DNA of 64,000 nt from Adiantum capillus-veneris (GCA_014529385.2 CM043958.1:119731518-119795517), one strand, 5' to 3'. Positions 24,001-35,639 are shown, numbered from the stretch's first letter. Notes: generated by a model from the letters alone, not told the origin. Program-made: numbers and translations.

Positions 24001-25482
24001 AAATGATCATTTAATGTGGGAAAGTGCCAGGGGAGAAAAACCTAGAATATTAATTAAGTTAGCAGACCGGCCACAGTAGGGATCCAAAGGAGGGAAAATA
24101 GGGATCCAATGGGGGGGGGGGGGATCTGCAAAATAACCATGTGCAACAATGGGCTAAAAAGACCCTAAGGTTCAGCCCATTAAGACTTCCAAAATGCTAA
24201 GGTTCCAAAATTCAAAGGTTGTGTCCAAAGGTCAACCCTAGGGAAAATTGGATGCTTTGTGTGTGCCCTAAAAGTCTTCGCACATCCCTACATGGGAGGG
24301 GGCGAGCCCTTCTTCTAGGGGATGAGAGAGAAATCCACACACACACACACACATAGGCTCCCTTTACACAAAGGGAATTAGGGACACGTGTCAGCTCCCT
24401 AGGCCAGATGCCCACAAGGTGTGCCCAATTCCTATTGGATGGCCTTGGAGGTGGACCAATGAGATTTAGACTAGAGTAAATCTAGTTTAATTAATTTAAA
24501 AACATTTAATAAAAGAAACCAATGAGAATTAAGTCTCCTAGAAGACTATTGGGCAGTCTCCCAAGGGGTCCAATGAGCATTCAGGAGCCTCATGGCTTGC
24601 CTGATTCCTATTGGCCAGGAGGCAAAGGAGTCCAATGAGAGTTTAGTTTAATTATTTAACTACCTAAAGCTCTCACAAAAGGGGAAAGGGGGACACATGT
24701 CAGAAGGCTATCACTTATGCTGCTTAATAATGATTGGCTTGACTTGGGGGGGGACCAATGGGGAGCTTGCAAGAGCATTTAGCAAGAGGGCTCGCCCAAG
24801 AGAGAGAAGACTATCTCTTTCCAAGATTTAATGGAGAACTCATCACCTACTCCAAGCTTCTAAGATAGAAGCCTACATCAACACTCTCTTGGCATGTGGA
24901 TGCAAATCCAACCAAGAGCCAAGCTTCAATGCATGCTCATCTCCTCTACCAAGATAATTACTAAGCTAAGCTATGCTAATATGAGTGATTATGTGAGGAT
25001 ATGTACATCTTTCTCGTAAGATACTCCTTCTTCCTCTCAATCTACTCTCATACCCTGCTAGCTCTCACCATCTTCGAAGGTGTGTGAGGTCTTGGGTCTG
25101 AGAACGGGGATAATTCAAGTTGTGTTTGTTAAGTGTTTTGCTTAGTGCATGAAGTTTCCATCTTCATTGCACTAGCTAGTCTTGAAGGAACACAAAGAAT
25201 TGTATTGTACAATGTCTCTCTTGATGGGAGAAACCATAATACAAAGCCTTTTGGAGGGGGGACCGGCTCCATGTAAATCCGGTCCTCAAGTGTTGTCAAT
25301 AGCTTAATTTCTCTCTCTTTTGAAAGTATTGTTGATGCTATCTAACTAGGTGTTATGCTTTTTGTTGCTCTCTCCACCCAAGCACTCTTGTAATTCTCAT
25401 TAGGAATCTATTCTAATGAAATGCCCACTGTGTTCATGCTCATTTCCGCTACACACACGTTATTAGGCCATTAAATGTTACA
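24001..25482 (+). repeat. Element C LTR3, 5'-truncated
   Basis: Matches LTR2 from AAATGATCATTTAATGTGGG onward and lacks the first ~50 bp. It also lost the segment holding the CA microsatellite between two AGAGAGA words near 24802. It ends ATGTTACA and is followed by AGGCG. Confidence 0.9.
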
Positions 25483-25703
25483 AGGCGTGTCTTATACGCA
25501 ATCCAAAAAGCCATGTAATAAGTTGATTAGCAGTTATCCTAAACCTTGAGGGGTTCGGATTGTAATAAATTTTCATCAATAAAGTGCTTTTTGTCTTTGA
25601 ATCTCTGTCTCTTGATAAAGTGGGATCTTGAATTTTATTTAAAGTCTCGTGTCTATTTTGAAATCCAAGTAATGGTATCAAGAATCTCGTATAACCCATG
25701 TAG

Positions 25704-27532
25704 GCACCGCCTGTTGCTCTATACTCGGCAGCGCAAGAGAAGAAGCTCCTCCTTAAGCAAGCCCAACCTCCACTCTTTAAGAGCGAGGGGGCAAATGTGG
25801 AGAGAGATGCGGAGTGTGGATGGAAGCCATGGACGATTACTTTGAAGCTGCTGGAACCCAACCTGTGAATCAGAGTATGCTTGCGATGTTCCGCTTGATT
25901 GGCGATGCCAAGATATGGTGGAAACAACATTGCAAGGACTTGGATATTAAGGGATCTTCCCAATCCTGGGAAGACATCAAAGCTGCGATAATGGGGCGTT
26001 ATTTACCACCTTCCTATAAAACCTTGAGGATGAATAAATTCTTTTCACTTCGGCAGCTGACTTCATCTGTCGAAGAATATTATGCAAAGTTTGTCACTCT
26101 TCAGAGATATGCTCCTAAGATGACCTTGGAACAACAGGTGGCGAGGTGCTGCCAAGGGCTAATTGACCCTTTGAATACTCAGTTGGAAGCTCTCAGGCCA
26201 ACGACACTACAGGATGCCTTGTTGAGGGCCACACCTCTAGCTCTTGAAGTACAAAAGGTTAATCAGAATAGGAGGAATCATTGGGCAAAGAGGGCAAGGA
26301 CAACTGCTTGGAATAACAGACTAGCCAACCAAGCATATGACCGGCGCCCTATTGTGGCTACCACCACAACCATGGAGTTTCCTGATGTTCGATGCTATGG
26401 TTGCGGCGAGTATGGACATTACAGATCCAAGTGCCCCAGGAACATTCAGGCAACCAACGCCAATGCCATACCCTTGAATACCCATGGGCGTGGCCAAGCT
26501 AATGGAAGAGGAGGACGCGGAAGGATGAACAGAGGGCGAGGGTGTGGAGCTACCGCCAGAGTGAATGCCATAGTGGTACAACCAACTGTGGGTGACAAAG
26601 CAGTGGAGAGAGCAACCCTACATGCTGCAATTGACAATCCCAATGGTTGCAAGCAATACACAGTCATTCATACGCCAGGATCTCTCAGAGGTGAACAAGT
26701 TAACTTCCTTATAGATTGTGGTAGTACCCTTTCATTTCTTTCACCCACATGCATGAGGAAGCTAAAGCTAGATATGTTTCCAACAAGCAAGCTAGTTGTA
26801 GAGTTAGCAAACGGCGAGGAAGTAGTATCTCGACATTCTGCAGGAAAAATCGACTTTGATTTAGGGGGACACCCAACTTCTGCCCAATTTCGAACCCTAC
26901 CCTTAGGATTCTTTGATGGGATACTAGGGATGGACTGGATAAAGCAAAATAGGGCCCACATCCATTGCGCACAAGGAAACTTTACCTTTACAGATAACTT
27001 GGGTAATGAAGCCTTAATCCAGGGGGAAAATGGGAGACCTAGGGCTACTCTAGTTAATCCCAGCAGACTCTTGAAGGGACTAAGAAAGGGACAACAAATT
27101 TATGCGGTAAAACTCAACAAGGTGGACCAATCAGATACCTCACTTCGACCAAACTGGTTGAGGAAGTATGATGATGTATTCCCAGAAGACCTTACGAATC
27201 TTCCACCACATGGAGAGGTAGATCATGAGATTGAGACTATCCCTGGATGTGAACCTATCTCAAAAAGACCTTATAAAATGTCACTTCCAGAGGCCATCGA
27301 ACGCAAGGAACAACTTAGGCAACTCATTGAGCAAGGGTTCATTCGACCCAGTACTTCTCCTTGGGGTGCTCTAGGTCTTTTTCAGAAGAAGAAGGATGGA
27401 ACCTTAAGGCTATGCATAGATTACCGTGGACTGAACCAGGTAACTGTCAAGAACAAGTATCCAATTCCAAGGATTGACAAACTCTTGGACAGGCTCCACG
27501 GCGCCAAAATGTTTACAAAGATTGATCTAAGG
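25704..27532 (+). pseudogene. gag-pol: Element B gag main exon, protease and N-terminal RT
   Basis: From the inferred acceptor at 25703 the frame reads APPVALYSAAQEKKLLLKQ to about 25808, where a one-base loss shifts it. From there the Gag body is open: [42 protein letters not shown]. The knuckle is [15 protein letters not shown], followed by a Gly/Arg-rich tail. Protease shows [14 protein letters not shown] and [15 protein letters not shown] starts [38 protein letters not shown] and ends at KIDLR with a TAG at 27533-27535 directly before GYYQV. Position and domain order are those of a plant chromovirus. Confidence 0.85.
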
Positions 27533-27535
27533 TAG

Positions 27536-28552
27536 GGATATTACCAAGTCAGGATCAAAGAATCAGATATTCCAAAGACGGCTTTCAACACTAGGTATGG
27601 ACACTACGAATTCACAGCAATGTCTTTTGGTCTAACAAATGCTCCTGCAAGCTTCAATCGACTTATGCAGGATATTTTCAGACCTTACCTGGATGATTTT
27701 GTATTGGTTTTCTTTGATGAAATTCTGATCTATTCTAAGAACGAGGCAGATCACAAAGAACATGTTCGCAAAGTACTTGATCTTCTTCGGGAACACCAAC
27801 TTTACGCTAAAGAGAGCAAGTGTACCTTTTTCTCACCAAAGGTCAATTATCTTGGATTTGTCATATCGGCCGAAGGGATTTTAGTGGACCCAGATAAAGT
27901 CAAGGATATTGTTGATTGGCCTCAACCATCCACCATCAGCGAAGTAAGAGGATTTCTTGGAATAACGGGATGGTACAGGATTTTTGTCAAGGATTATGCA
28001 CGTATTGCTGCACCTTTGACGGAACTTCTGAAGAAAGGAATGAGGATCGAATGGAAGACCGAGCACGAGTCTAGCTTTGCTAAGCTAAAAGAATTCTTGG
28101 TCTCAGCTCCTATTTTAAAGCTTCTAGACTTCAGTAAATAATTTGAAGTAGCGACTGATGCTAGCAAATTTGCTTTAAGCGGAGTTCTTACTCAAGAAGG
28201 AAGACCAGCAGCGTATACTTCACGAAAGCTGAGGGATCATGAGAAGAATTATCCTACTCATGATCTGGAACTTTTAGCAGTTATACATGCGTTGAAGTTA
28301 TGGAGACATTATCTTCTCGGACGCAAGTTTCAACTGGTTACAGACCACAAGAGCTTAAAATGGATTTTTACTCAACCTATTCTCAATATGTGACAACGGC
28401 GATAGATAGAGCTTTTACAAGAATATGACCTTGACATAAAGTATAGACCAGGGAAGGAGAATGCAGTTGCAGATGGACTTAGCCGAAAATCTTTTCTCGG
28501 AGCTATCTCTATTCCAAATAACCCTATCTGGGATAGAATCAAAGAAGCATCC
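27536..28552 (+). pseudogene. pol: Element B RT palm, thumb and RNase H
   Basis: RT continues [33 protein letters not shown] and then the active site [11 protein letters not shown]. The second catalytic aspartate is replaced by glutamate (GAA at 27719-27721), which should abolish polymerase activity. Thumb words are [13 protein letters not shown] and [16 protein letters not shown] at 28139-28141 separates RT from RNase H (VATDASKFALSGVL, YPTHDLELLAVIHAL, VTDHKSLKWI). Two more stops lie near 28391-28405. The domain ends ENAVADGLSRK. Confidence 0.85.
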
Positions 28553-29755
28553 TTGGTAGATCCAGAGTACCAACGTATAGTATCATTAGTTCAGCAGAAT
28601 AAGATGCCTGAAGCTAAAGATTACTTTCTTATGGGAGGATGTCTTTACTACAGACATAGACTCTGTGTACCCAGAGATCCAGCTTTTAAAAAGGCTATTC
28701 TATATGAAGCACACGATAGCCCTACATCTGGACATCCAGGCTATGCTAAAACTCTTCATGCTATCAGCAGGAGTTATTTTTGGTCTAGAATGAAAGGAGA
28801 CATACTTTGCTATGTGAGGCAATGTCTTTCTTGTCAGCGGATAAAGGCCGAAAGAATCAAGTTACCTGGGCAACTTCAACCTCTTGACATACCCCAGATG
28901 AAATGGGAATGCATCAGTATGGATTTTGTTACAGGATTACCTTCTACAGGAGGTTATGATTCTGTTTTCGTGGCTGTTGATATGCTCACAAAGGTGGCTC
29001 ATCTAATACCCATAAAGACAACCTTTACTGCTTCAGATGTTAGCCGGGTATTCATCAAGGAGATTTTTAGGCTACATGGTCTACCCAAGCGTATCGTTAG
29101 TGATAGAGACGCCAAGTTTACATCAAAATTTTGGACTTCTCTTTTCCAATCGATTGGGTCACAATTAGCTTTCAGTACAGCATACCATCCGCAGAAAGAT
29201 GGGCAAACTGAAAGAGTTAATCAAGTCATCGAGGACATTCTCAGAGCCTATTGTTCGCAAGAACCAAACAAGTGGTTCCAATATCTACCTTTGGTGGAGT
29301 ATGCTTATAATTCTTCCGAACACAGAAGCATTGGAATGTCACCTTTCAAAGCTCTTTATGGACAGGACTGTTCAACACCACTGAACTTCTCAGATCCAAC
29401 CATCAGGGTAGAAGCCTCTAGGAAGATGTTAGAAGATATGGAAGCTCAGACTAGAGCTATTCGCCAAGACATTCAGGCCGCTCAGGATAGACAGAAGCAC
29501 TATGCAGATAAGAACCGTTCGGAAAGAACTTTCAAAGAAGGGGATAAGGTTTTTCTGAGAGTCCGACCAAAGAAAAGTAACTTATCACTAGGCAGATATA
29601 AGAAGCTAAGCCCAAGGTATTGTGGACCATTTGAGATCGTTAAGATTGTGAGTGACCAGGCCTACAAGCTAAACTTACCTGCAAACTTGAAGGTTCATGA
29701 TGTATTCCACATCAGCTTACTCAAACCCTATATCCCTAATCCTGATCAATTCTAG
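28553..29755 (+). CDS. pol: Element B integrase (400 aa open segment)
   Basis: HHCC finger HDSPTSGHPGYAKTLH...CLSCQRIK. Catalytic core DFVTGLPS, IVSDRDAKFTSKFW and DGQTERVNQVIEDIL keeps the D-D-E residues. The C-terminal GPF/Y module is LSPRYCGPFEIVK followed by HDVFHISLLKPY. A TAG at 29753-29755 ends the open segment just before the chromodomain. Confidence 0.87.
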   Translation: MVDPEYQRIVSLVQQNKMPEAKDYFLMGGCLYYRHRLCVPRDPAFKKAILYEAHDSPTSGHPGYAKTLHAISRSYFWSRMKGDILCYVRQCLSCQRIKAERIKLPGQLQPLDIPQMKWECISMDFVTGLPSTGGYDSVFVAVDMLTKVAHLIPIKTTFTASDVSRVFIKEIFRLHGLPKRIVSDRDAKFTSKFWTSLFQSIGSQLAFSTAYHPQKDGQTERVNQVIEDILRAYCSQEPNKWFQYLPLVEYAYNSSEHRSIGMSPFKALYGQDCSTPLNFSDPTIRVEASRKMLEDMEAQTRAIRQDIQAAQDRQKHYADKNRSERTFKEGDKVFLRVRPKKSNLSLGRYKKLSPRYCGPFEIVKIVSDQAYKLNLPANLKVHDVFHISLLKPYIPNPDQF

Positions 29756-29773
29756 GACTCACATTAGATAGTC

Positions 29774-29956
29774 ATGCCAACACAAGGAGTTCTCCATCTC
29801 CAACCTGACTATGTACTTGAAACGAGGGAAAGGAAGTTACGTAACAGAACAATCACGGAGCATCTAGTAAAGTGGAAGGATTACCCTGAAGAAGATGCAA
29901 CTTGGGAGGACGAACCAACGCTCTTAAAGGATTACCCAAACACATTCTTCAGATGA
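29774..29956 (+). CDS. pol: Element B chromodomain
   Basis: In phase with the integrase, after two stops: QPDYVLETRERKLRNRTITE then HLVKWKDYPEEDATWEDE. These are the aromatic and VKWKDYP motifs of an integrase chromodomain, which in chromoviruses directs insertion by binding chromatin marks. It stands alone here because of the stops. Confidence 0.85.
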   Translation: MPTQGVLHLQPDYVLETRERKLRNRTITEHLVKWKDYPEEDATWEDEPTLLKDYPNTFFR

Positions 29957-29987
29957 GGACACCTCAAATTATTCACGTTGGGGAGGT

Positions 29988-32507
29988 TGTAAGGTCTCTG
30001 ACCCGACCCAAAAGAGCACGATTATACCATGAAATGAACATAATGAAAAAAGTTACTATTTTTAGCAGTTTTCTAAATTCTGTCAGTGCCATGATGTTTA
30101 GAATGTTTTAAAGCTTCAAAATGTGAATTAAAATACTTTTTGTTAAAAAAATCCAAAAATAGAAAGTTTTTGGTCACCCGACCCGTTCAGTTTTGACCGT
30201 CTCGAAAAACTGCACCCGTACCCCGAATTTGAAAATATGCATTTTTCGGACCCTGGGGGATGCTAAATATGGCAGGTACTCGGACCAATACGCATTAGTT
30301 AGGGCTCGATATAGCAATTTTCGGCATCAAATTCCGACTCGTATGACCCGTTTTAGCCTAAAACCAAATTTTTCCAAAATTGCCCGGGGAGACACCGGGG
30401 CTCGAGGCTGTGTGGGAGCAGGCTCCAGGACACTTCGGGTCAGCTTTAGCAGCTAGGGGGCGCCTTTTGTCCTTGTGGGAGTCTTGGGAGAGTTTCCAAG
30501 CTTGCAACTAAGTGTGAAAGCCAGTTAACCAAGCCAACTGGACCCTTGGTGGGTAGGAGACTGGACTTGCCATGCTTAACTGGAGTAGCTCCCACATGCA
30601 TATAGCAAGCAGGGTCGATTTTCAGCTTGAGGAGGCCTATTTAAAGGTGTGCTCACACACACACACACACACATGCTCTCACACACACCCAGTACACACA
30701 CACACACCTACACACACCTTGGGGAGGTGCTGCCGGTACACACACAGTTTTTGAAGGAGAAGCAAGGAGGGAGGTGCTGCCGAAATTCTCATCTTAAGGA
30801 TTCATTGGATCAGAAAAATCAGAGGATTCTCAGCATCTAATCACGGTAATTATGGTTTAATTCCGGTTCTTCTTAATTCTCATCATTATTCTCCCAAATT
30901 CTTCGTCTACTATGCCTACTTTTAGCTATAATTCCCAATAGCTGCTCTCTAAGTTTACATGGCTATTCTCCATTACATAATCATCATTCAATTAGCTAAT
31001 TTATGCATCCATTCATCATTCTTAATCGATGATTAATACATGATTATGAAAGATTCTCTCTCTAGGCAGCATAGTTAATAAATTGTCAACCGCCGGTAAT
31101 AATGTAGATTTGATGAAATTCATTCTTTTACCATTCAATAGTAGTGTAATTAAATTAAACTCAATCTTCTCTAACATTAAGATGTGATTAAGGCTAAAAT
31201 TAAACCGTCATTAGGCCAAATAGAAGAGAATTTTCTATCACACATGCTTGCGGTAATTCTGCATCTTCAAATTACACTAGAAAAGTGATTGAGCTTGCTT
31301 ACTTCATCTCTCTTGTAAATCAATCAGTAAAATTCTGAATTTCTTAATCATCTAAGCCAAGTGATTAACTTTAGAGCCAGTTCCCATAGGGCAAGTAAAG
31401 AATTATCCATAAAATTGCTAGGTCTCGAAGGAAAAGTCTAATCTCTTGCATAAAAAGGATTCATTAATGATTCTAATCTGCCAATTGGTTTGTTATGATG
31501 CTCTCGGATTTTAGCTCTTTTCTTCAAGTTTATAATTTAAAGTAATGAGTAAAATGGCCCCGGTTAAGAGAACTCGCTTCGGTGGTGCCCACGATCGCGA
31601 GGCGGGAACGAGCAATGTGAATGGAAAGGGAAAAGCTCCCATGGACAAACAAGTACCGGCCATCTCACGGGCCATTGACAAAGAAATGGAAGAGGTAGGT
31701 CACAATTTCATTCAAGTTGTTTAAGTTAACATTGCACCCGTTTAACTAGGAAAGAACATATCCCCAAACATGTTGGAGAAATCCAACGGAAACCTCGGCA
31801 TTGAATTCATTTGTACATTAAAGTCTAAAGTAGAAAATAAATGATTGATGGGATGCTGGTTGTAATAGGAAAGAATGTCTGCTAGGGAAAATTTAGCTCG
31901 ACATGTTCATTCTATTTCCAATGTTAAATTAGTCCTGACCCCCCTACTGATCACAGGGGGCAGAGTTCCTCGTTAAGGGCTCTTGAATCCACGACTTGCT
32001 CTCTATGCGGTGGATACCCACGACTTGCTTTCTATGCGGTGGGAACCCACGTCTTGCTTTCTATGCGGTGAGAGTGTCCAGGTCGTGCTTTCTATGCGGT
32101 GGACATACCTAGTTGTATGGGCAGCTAGGCGACAACGGGAGGAGTAAACTCTCGCTGGAGGGGGGATGTTGTACCTCTAGAACATTGGAATTTTAATGAA
32201 TAAGTTTGAGTAGAATTTTTCCTAGAATACTGTCTTGGTGCCGCTTTGCAATACTGGTTGAAGGGTTGTCTTAACGAACATTGTGATTCGGAATTTAATC
32301 AAGGAATGTTTATGTTGAACAATTATTGTGGTAGTAATTAGGACACACAAGGAAGTGTGAGTGTGGGGTGGAAAGTGGGGGCTTGGCTCAGGTTGTCAAT
32401 GCCTATGAGAAGGGTGGTCTCGATTGATCGGGAACTCTCTGTCCCCATAGTGTTAAAATCGATACTAGTAATACTCATTGCCCCTAGAGCGGCGAAGTCT
32501 CAAGTGT
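29988..32507 (+). repeat. Element B right (3') LTR, part 1
   Basis: Starts TGTAAGGTCTCTGACCCG after the purine-rich GTTGGGGAGGT and runs to the D insertion at 32508. It carries the second copy of the gag leader exon (31554-31694) and the four-unit repeat (about 31986-32105). Confidence 0.92.
31554..31694 (+). CDS. gag: Copy of the gag leader exon in element B right LTR
   Basis: Same 47-codon frame and same GAG|GTAGGT donor as 14679-14819, with a handful of substitutions and no stop or indel. In this 3' LTR it would not be translated as Gag. It matters as evidence that the frame was open when the element inserted. Confidence 0.55.
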
Positions 32508-32712
32508 ACGTTGTCGAGAAATTTGCGGTCTTGCCAGGAAAGCACCGGGCTTATGGCTGTGAGAGTTTGTGAGAGAACTCATTAAAAACTATATGAAGGA
32601 GTTAAACCATAGATGCCATGAAGACTAGGGTTTGGAAAGAAGTGCAAGCAAAGAAGACTCACTCTTTCTCTCTTGCATTCACACACACAAAGAAAGAACG
32701 CAAAAGAGAATG

Positions 32713-32925
32713 TCAAAACAATACGAAGATGAAAACATCAAAGCTATGGTCATATCGTATCATGGGTAATATGAAAGGGTTAATGGATGAGTTAATAGCA
32801 TTCAATCTTGGCTGACCAAATAGGCTACGAATTGTTCTTTGGAATTGTAGTTTTGTGCTTACCATAATATATATATTTTGTCTAGTGATTGGGATTAATT
32901 GTGTGTACAAATCCTCTTGGTTCAT
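32713..32925 (-). CDS. Small leader protein 2 in element D LTR (70 aa)
   Basis: Minus-strand ATG at 32925. Words such as FQRTIRSLFGQPRLNAI and PFILPMIRYDHSFDVFIFVL align with the element A small protein. It overlaps the stop of its upstream twin by ATGA (32922-32925). The other LTR has the same frame at 40870-40658 with two residue differences. Confidence 0.5.
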   Translation of the reverse strand: MNQEDLYTQLIPITRQNIYIMVSTKLQFQRTIRSLFGQPRLNAINSSINPFILPMIRYDHSFDVFIFVLF

Positions 32926-33140
32926 AGCAAGATAACTACGCTTACATCAAAAGAAAAATTATAGTCTATGAGAGGTAGTATGATGGGATCCGGTGATAGA
33001 AGTATTTCATTGAGCCTTTCAGGGCCAAAGAGAAACACTATACGTTGTTGAAAGTGTATTTTACGGCTAATCCATACGTTAATTCTAATAGATTGTACAG
33101 AGTGAAAGCGATAGAAATGATCATCATGTGGGTTATTCAT
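32922..33140 (-). CDS. Small leader protein 1 in element D LTR (72 aa)
   Basis: Minus-strand ATG at 33140 (MNNPHDDHFYRFHSVQ), with INVWISRKIHFQQRIVFLFG and FGPERLNEIL. It is the closest relative of the 74-aa product at 6246-6470. The copy in the other LTR (41085-40867) encodes the same peptide. The location, shortly upstream of gag in the 5' LTR, parallels element A. Confidence 0.55.
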   Translation of the reverse strand: MNNPHDDHFYRFHSVQSIRINVWISRKIHFQQRIVFLFGPERLNEILLSPDPIILPLIDYNFSFDVSVVILL

Positions 33141-34444
33141 CTAGGATAGTATGTGAGAAATATAGATATGAGAGAAGTGAAGAGATGAGAATTTTCCCTC
33201 CCAAGCCCTATTCTTGCCCGTAGACAATAAGGATACTGCGAGGAGAGATGTACCTGTAGCAAAGAGAACCTAAAATTTGTAGAGAGGATGCATTACTAAG
33301 AGTGAGAGAGATAGATTTGGTTAAGGAGATAATATTAGATATATATATATATATATGTTGGATTAGAGATGAAAAAGAAAATAACAAGAAATCAAGAAAA
33401 CATCAATGTAGAACACATCTTACTTGACAAACCCTTTGGCACCATTATTGATGGAGAGAGAAGAAGAGTGGATAATTCCACTTTGATTGATACACCAAGT
33501 GCAAGACCTTCTTTGATTAGAGTTGATCTTCCAAGGTTAGCTTGTTGCAAGAATGGCTAGTCTCATCAATGGCTTGAATGCTTGAGTTCCTTCCAAGGAA
33601 GAAGAGGTCCCCTTTTATAGGTGAAGGGAACCCCCAAGGGTTTACACAAGAAGAGAGGAGCCAGTGTGAACAGGAATTGGAAAAGTTGGAAATGAGCTGT
33701 CCCTGCATGATGTTGGCAGACTGGGGTCCAGTATTTTGATCATATCTCCTCAACCGTGGCTCCAAATAAAAAAGTAAAAATATGGGCAAAAACTTCAGCT
33801 CATTAGCTACGATTTTCATTTTAAAATCGTTTTCCAATTCGAATTGGAACCTTGTGTAAAAAATTCATCAAAATAGGGTCCATTTATGGCAGCAAAAGTC
33901 TTCATGTGGTCTCCTTAGCCTAAACTTTCATTTAATTCCAAAGGACACCTCATGCCATATGAAAGCATGACATTGCTCCTTGACAAATTTTTGTAATCAT
34001 GCTTGCAATAATGCATTAAAATAAGTGTATCTTTGAAATCATGCCACCTAGTGTCCCACTAGGATTTGATTCTCTCCTAGTAGCTATTTAAAAAGAAATA
34101 TAAGAAAAGTATAAAAAATACATAGAATATATATATATTGGAGTTTACCCTAGATATAGGATCTAGCTAGGGTGTGAGATGATAATGAAATAGTAGAAAT
34201 AAAGAATCAATGCTTTTTGCCCCAAGTTAAAGAGGCAGAGCTATTGATGCTTTTCCCATAGTATTTTCTGATGGTAAAGTAAGGATATGTTACCCTTGAG
34301 AAAAATAATAGGATGAGATATAAGGCTTATTATTATACTTAAATATGCATATGTACACTATAGGAAATATAATTATGTATCTAAAAAAATACAAGATAGA
34401 TCTTGTAGCATGCGTTCCCACTATGTACGTGTCACAGCACGACA

Positions 34445-34461
34445 TCCACCCCCTCTAAACC
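34445..34461 (-). promoter_or_regulatory. Element D polypurine tract
   Basis: On the minus strand AGAGGGGGTGGA lies directly before the LTR start TGTCGTG. This is the position and composition of a plus-strand primer. Confidence 0.75.
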
Positions 34462-34502
34462 TTCACATCCTCCGGTATGTGCCACATTGTCTCTTTGTAA
34501 GA

Positions 34503-35630
34503 TTAGACCTCTTGTACATCTTCCTTGTCTTCTTCTTCACTCGATGATTCCAGAGCTTCATGTTCACTTTGATCTTCACCTGTGTTTTTCTCTTCTTTCT
34601 CATCCATATCTTCTAGATCATTGTCTCCTCTTCTCTTAAACGTTTTAATCCTTTTTTCTGCAATGGGAATCTTTACTTCTGTACCATCTAGTTCAGACAA
34701 GCTGTAAGTAGCATTTTCATGCACATGCTTTACAACATACGGTCCAAACCATCTTTTTGAGAGCTTACGCATGACTGTGTGCTGGTTATCAAGGCTACTA
34801 TCATACACTAAAACCCAGTCACCTTTGTCAATTGCTTTTCTCCCGAGTCGATGTCGCTTATCAAAATAGTCCTTGTTTTTCAACCTTGCATTTTTGAGTC
34901 GTTCTTTTGCAGCTTCAATGTCTCCAGGTCTTCTCTCTAGCTGCCTTATACGCAGTGCAAGGAGATCTTCCCTACTAAGCCCCTCTTGCCAAGGTAGTAC
35001 ATTCCATGTGGGAATTGTATCCTCAATCGGCATCACTGGCTTTTGACCATGCATTAGCTCCGCAGGCATGTTGCCAGTTACTGAGCTATGTATTGTACGA
35101 TCAGCCCATAAAGCATATGGTAACAATTTTGGCCACTCACCAACTCTTCCTTCGCAAGCCTTGGCCAAAGCTTTGATGATAGGAGGATGCCCTCTTTCAC
35201 TCTTTCCATTGCCTTCAGGGTTGTAAGCTGTAGTAAGAGAAAGCTTGATCCCTAATCTAGAAAAGAACTCCCTTGCTTCTTCGGCATCCAGTTCACCTCG
35301 ATCTGCAGTGATTTTTCCCACACAACCATAACGGCAAATCACCTCATCAAGAAGGAATTTGCACACAGCTTCTGTGGTCTTAGCTCTTAATGCTCTTCCT
35401 TCAACCTGGTTAGTTAGGTCCTCTCGTGCAAGAACCAAGTATCTCATCTGCCAGAGTCTTAAAGGCATCGTGACTAGATCCAAAACCCATTTATAGTGCA
35501 TGGCTAGTGGATATGTAGGGTGCAATCCATCACGATGTCGAACATTTGAATACATTTGACAAGTTACACATGACTCTACAAACTGAGATACATCTTTATA
35601 CATACCCTTCCACCAGTATTTTTCTTTCAA
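34503..35630 (-). CDS. pol: Element D integrase with acidic tail (375 aa open segment)
   Basis: The upstream HHCC histidines are in EFHESLWAGHRGV (about 35690-35650). After an in-frame TGA the frame continues YWWKGMYKDVSQFVESCVTC, giving the cysteines. The catalytic core is WVLDLVTMPL, KITADRGELDAEEA and NPEGNGKSERGHPP, with D-D-E present. The C-terminal part reads GDWVLVYDSSLDNQHTVMRK, RWFGPYVVKHVHENATYSL and PIAEKRIKTFKRR. It ends in about 40 mostly acidic residues (EKEEKNTGEDQSEHE) in place of a chromodomain. The polypurine tract follows. Confidence 0.85.
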   Translation of the reverse strand: MKEKYWWKGMYKDVSQFVESCVTCQMYSNVRHRDGLHPTYPLAMHYKWVLDLVTMPLRLWQMRYLVLAREDLTNQVEGRALRAKTTEAVCKFLLDEVICRYGCVGKITADRGELDAEEAREFFSRLGIKLSLTTAYNPEGNGKSERGHPPIIKALAKACEGRVGEWPKLLPYALWADRTIHSSVTGNMPAELMHGQKPVMPIEDTIPTWNVLPWQEGLSREDLLALRIRQLERRPGDIEAAKERLKNARLKNKDYFDKRHRLGRKAIDKGDWVLVYDSSLDNQHTVMRKLSKRWFGPYVVKHVHENATYSLSELDGTEVKIPIAEKRIKTFKRRGDNDLEDMDEKEEKNTGEDQSEHEALESSSEEEDKEDVQEV

Positions 35631-35639
35631 CTTGGAGAA

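Larger units (their letters stand above)
16525..25482 (+). mobile_element. Element C: chromodomain gypsy element with three LTR copies
   Basis: The block TGTCATAATAATC...AAATGTTACA is bounded by the 5-bp duplication AGGCG (16520-16524 and 25483-25487), inside element B's leader. It contains LTR1 (16525-18081), an open gag-protease-RT frame with a large internal deletion, a chromodomain remnant, LTR2 (21623-23225), 775 bp of a different decayed element (23226-24000), and a 5'-truncated LTR3 (24001-25482). That the duplication joins LTR1 and LTR3 means the outer pair belongs to one insertion and the middle was rearranged later. Confidence 0.88.
32512..34444 (-). repeat. Element D LTR at its 3' end (left in window)
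   Basis: 1,933 bp. It matches 40457-42474 but lacks an ~85-bp segment present there (about 41505-41590). On the minus strand it begins TGTCGTGCTGTGAC and ends CTCGACA. Confidence 0.92.
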
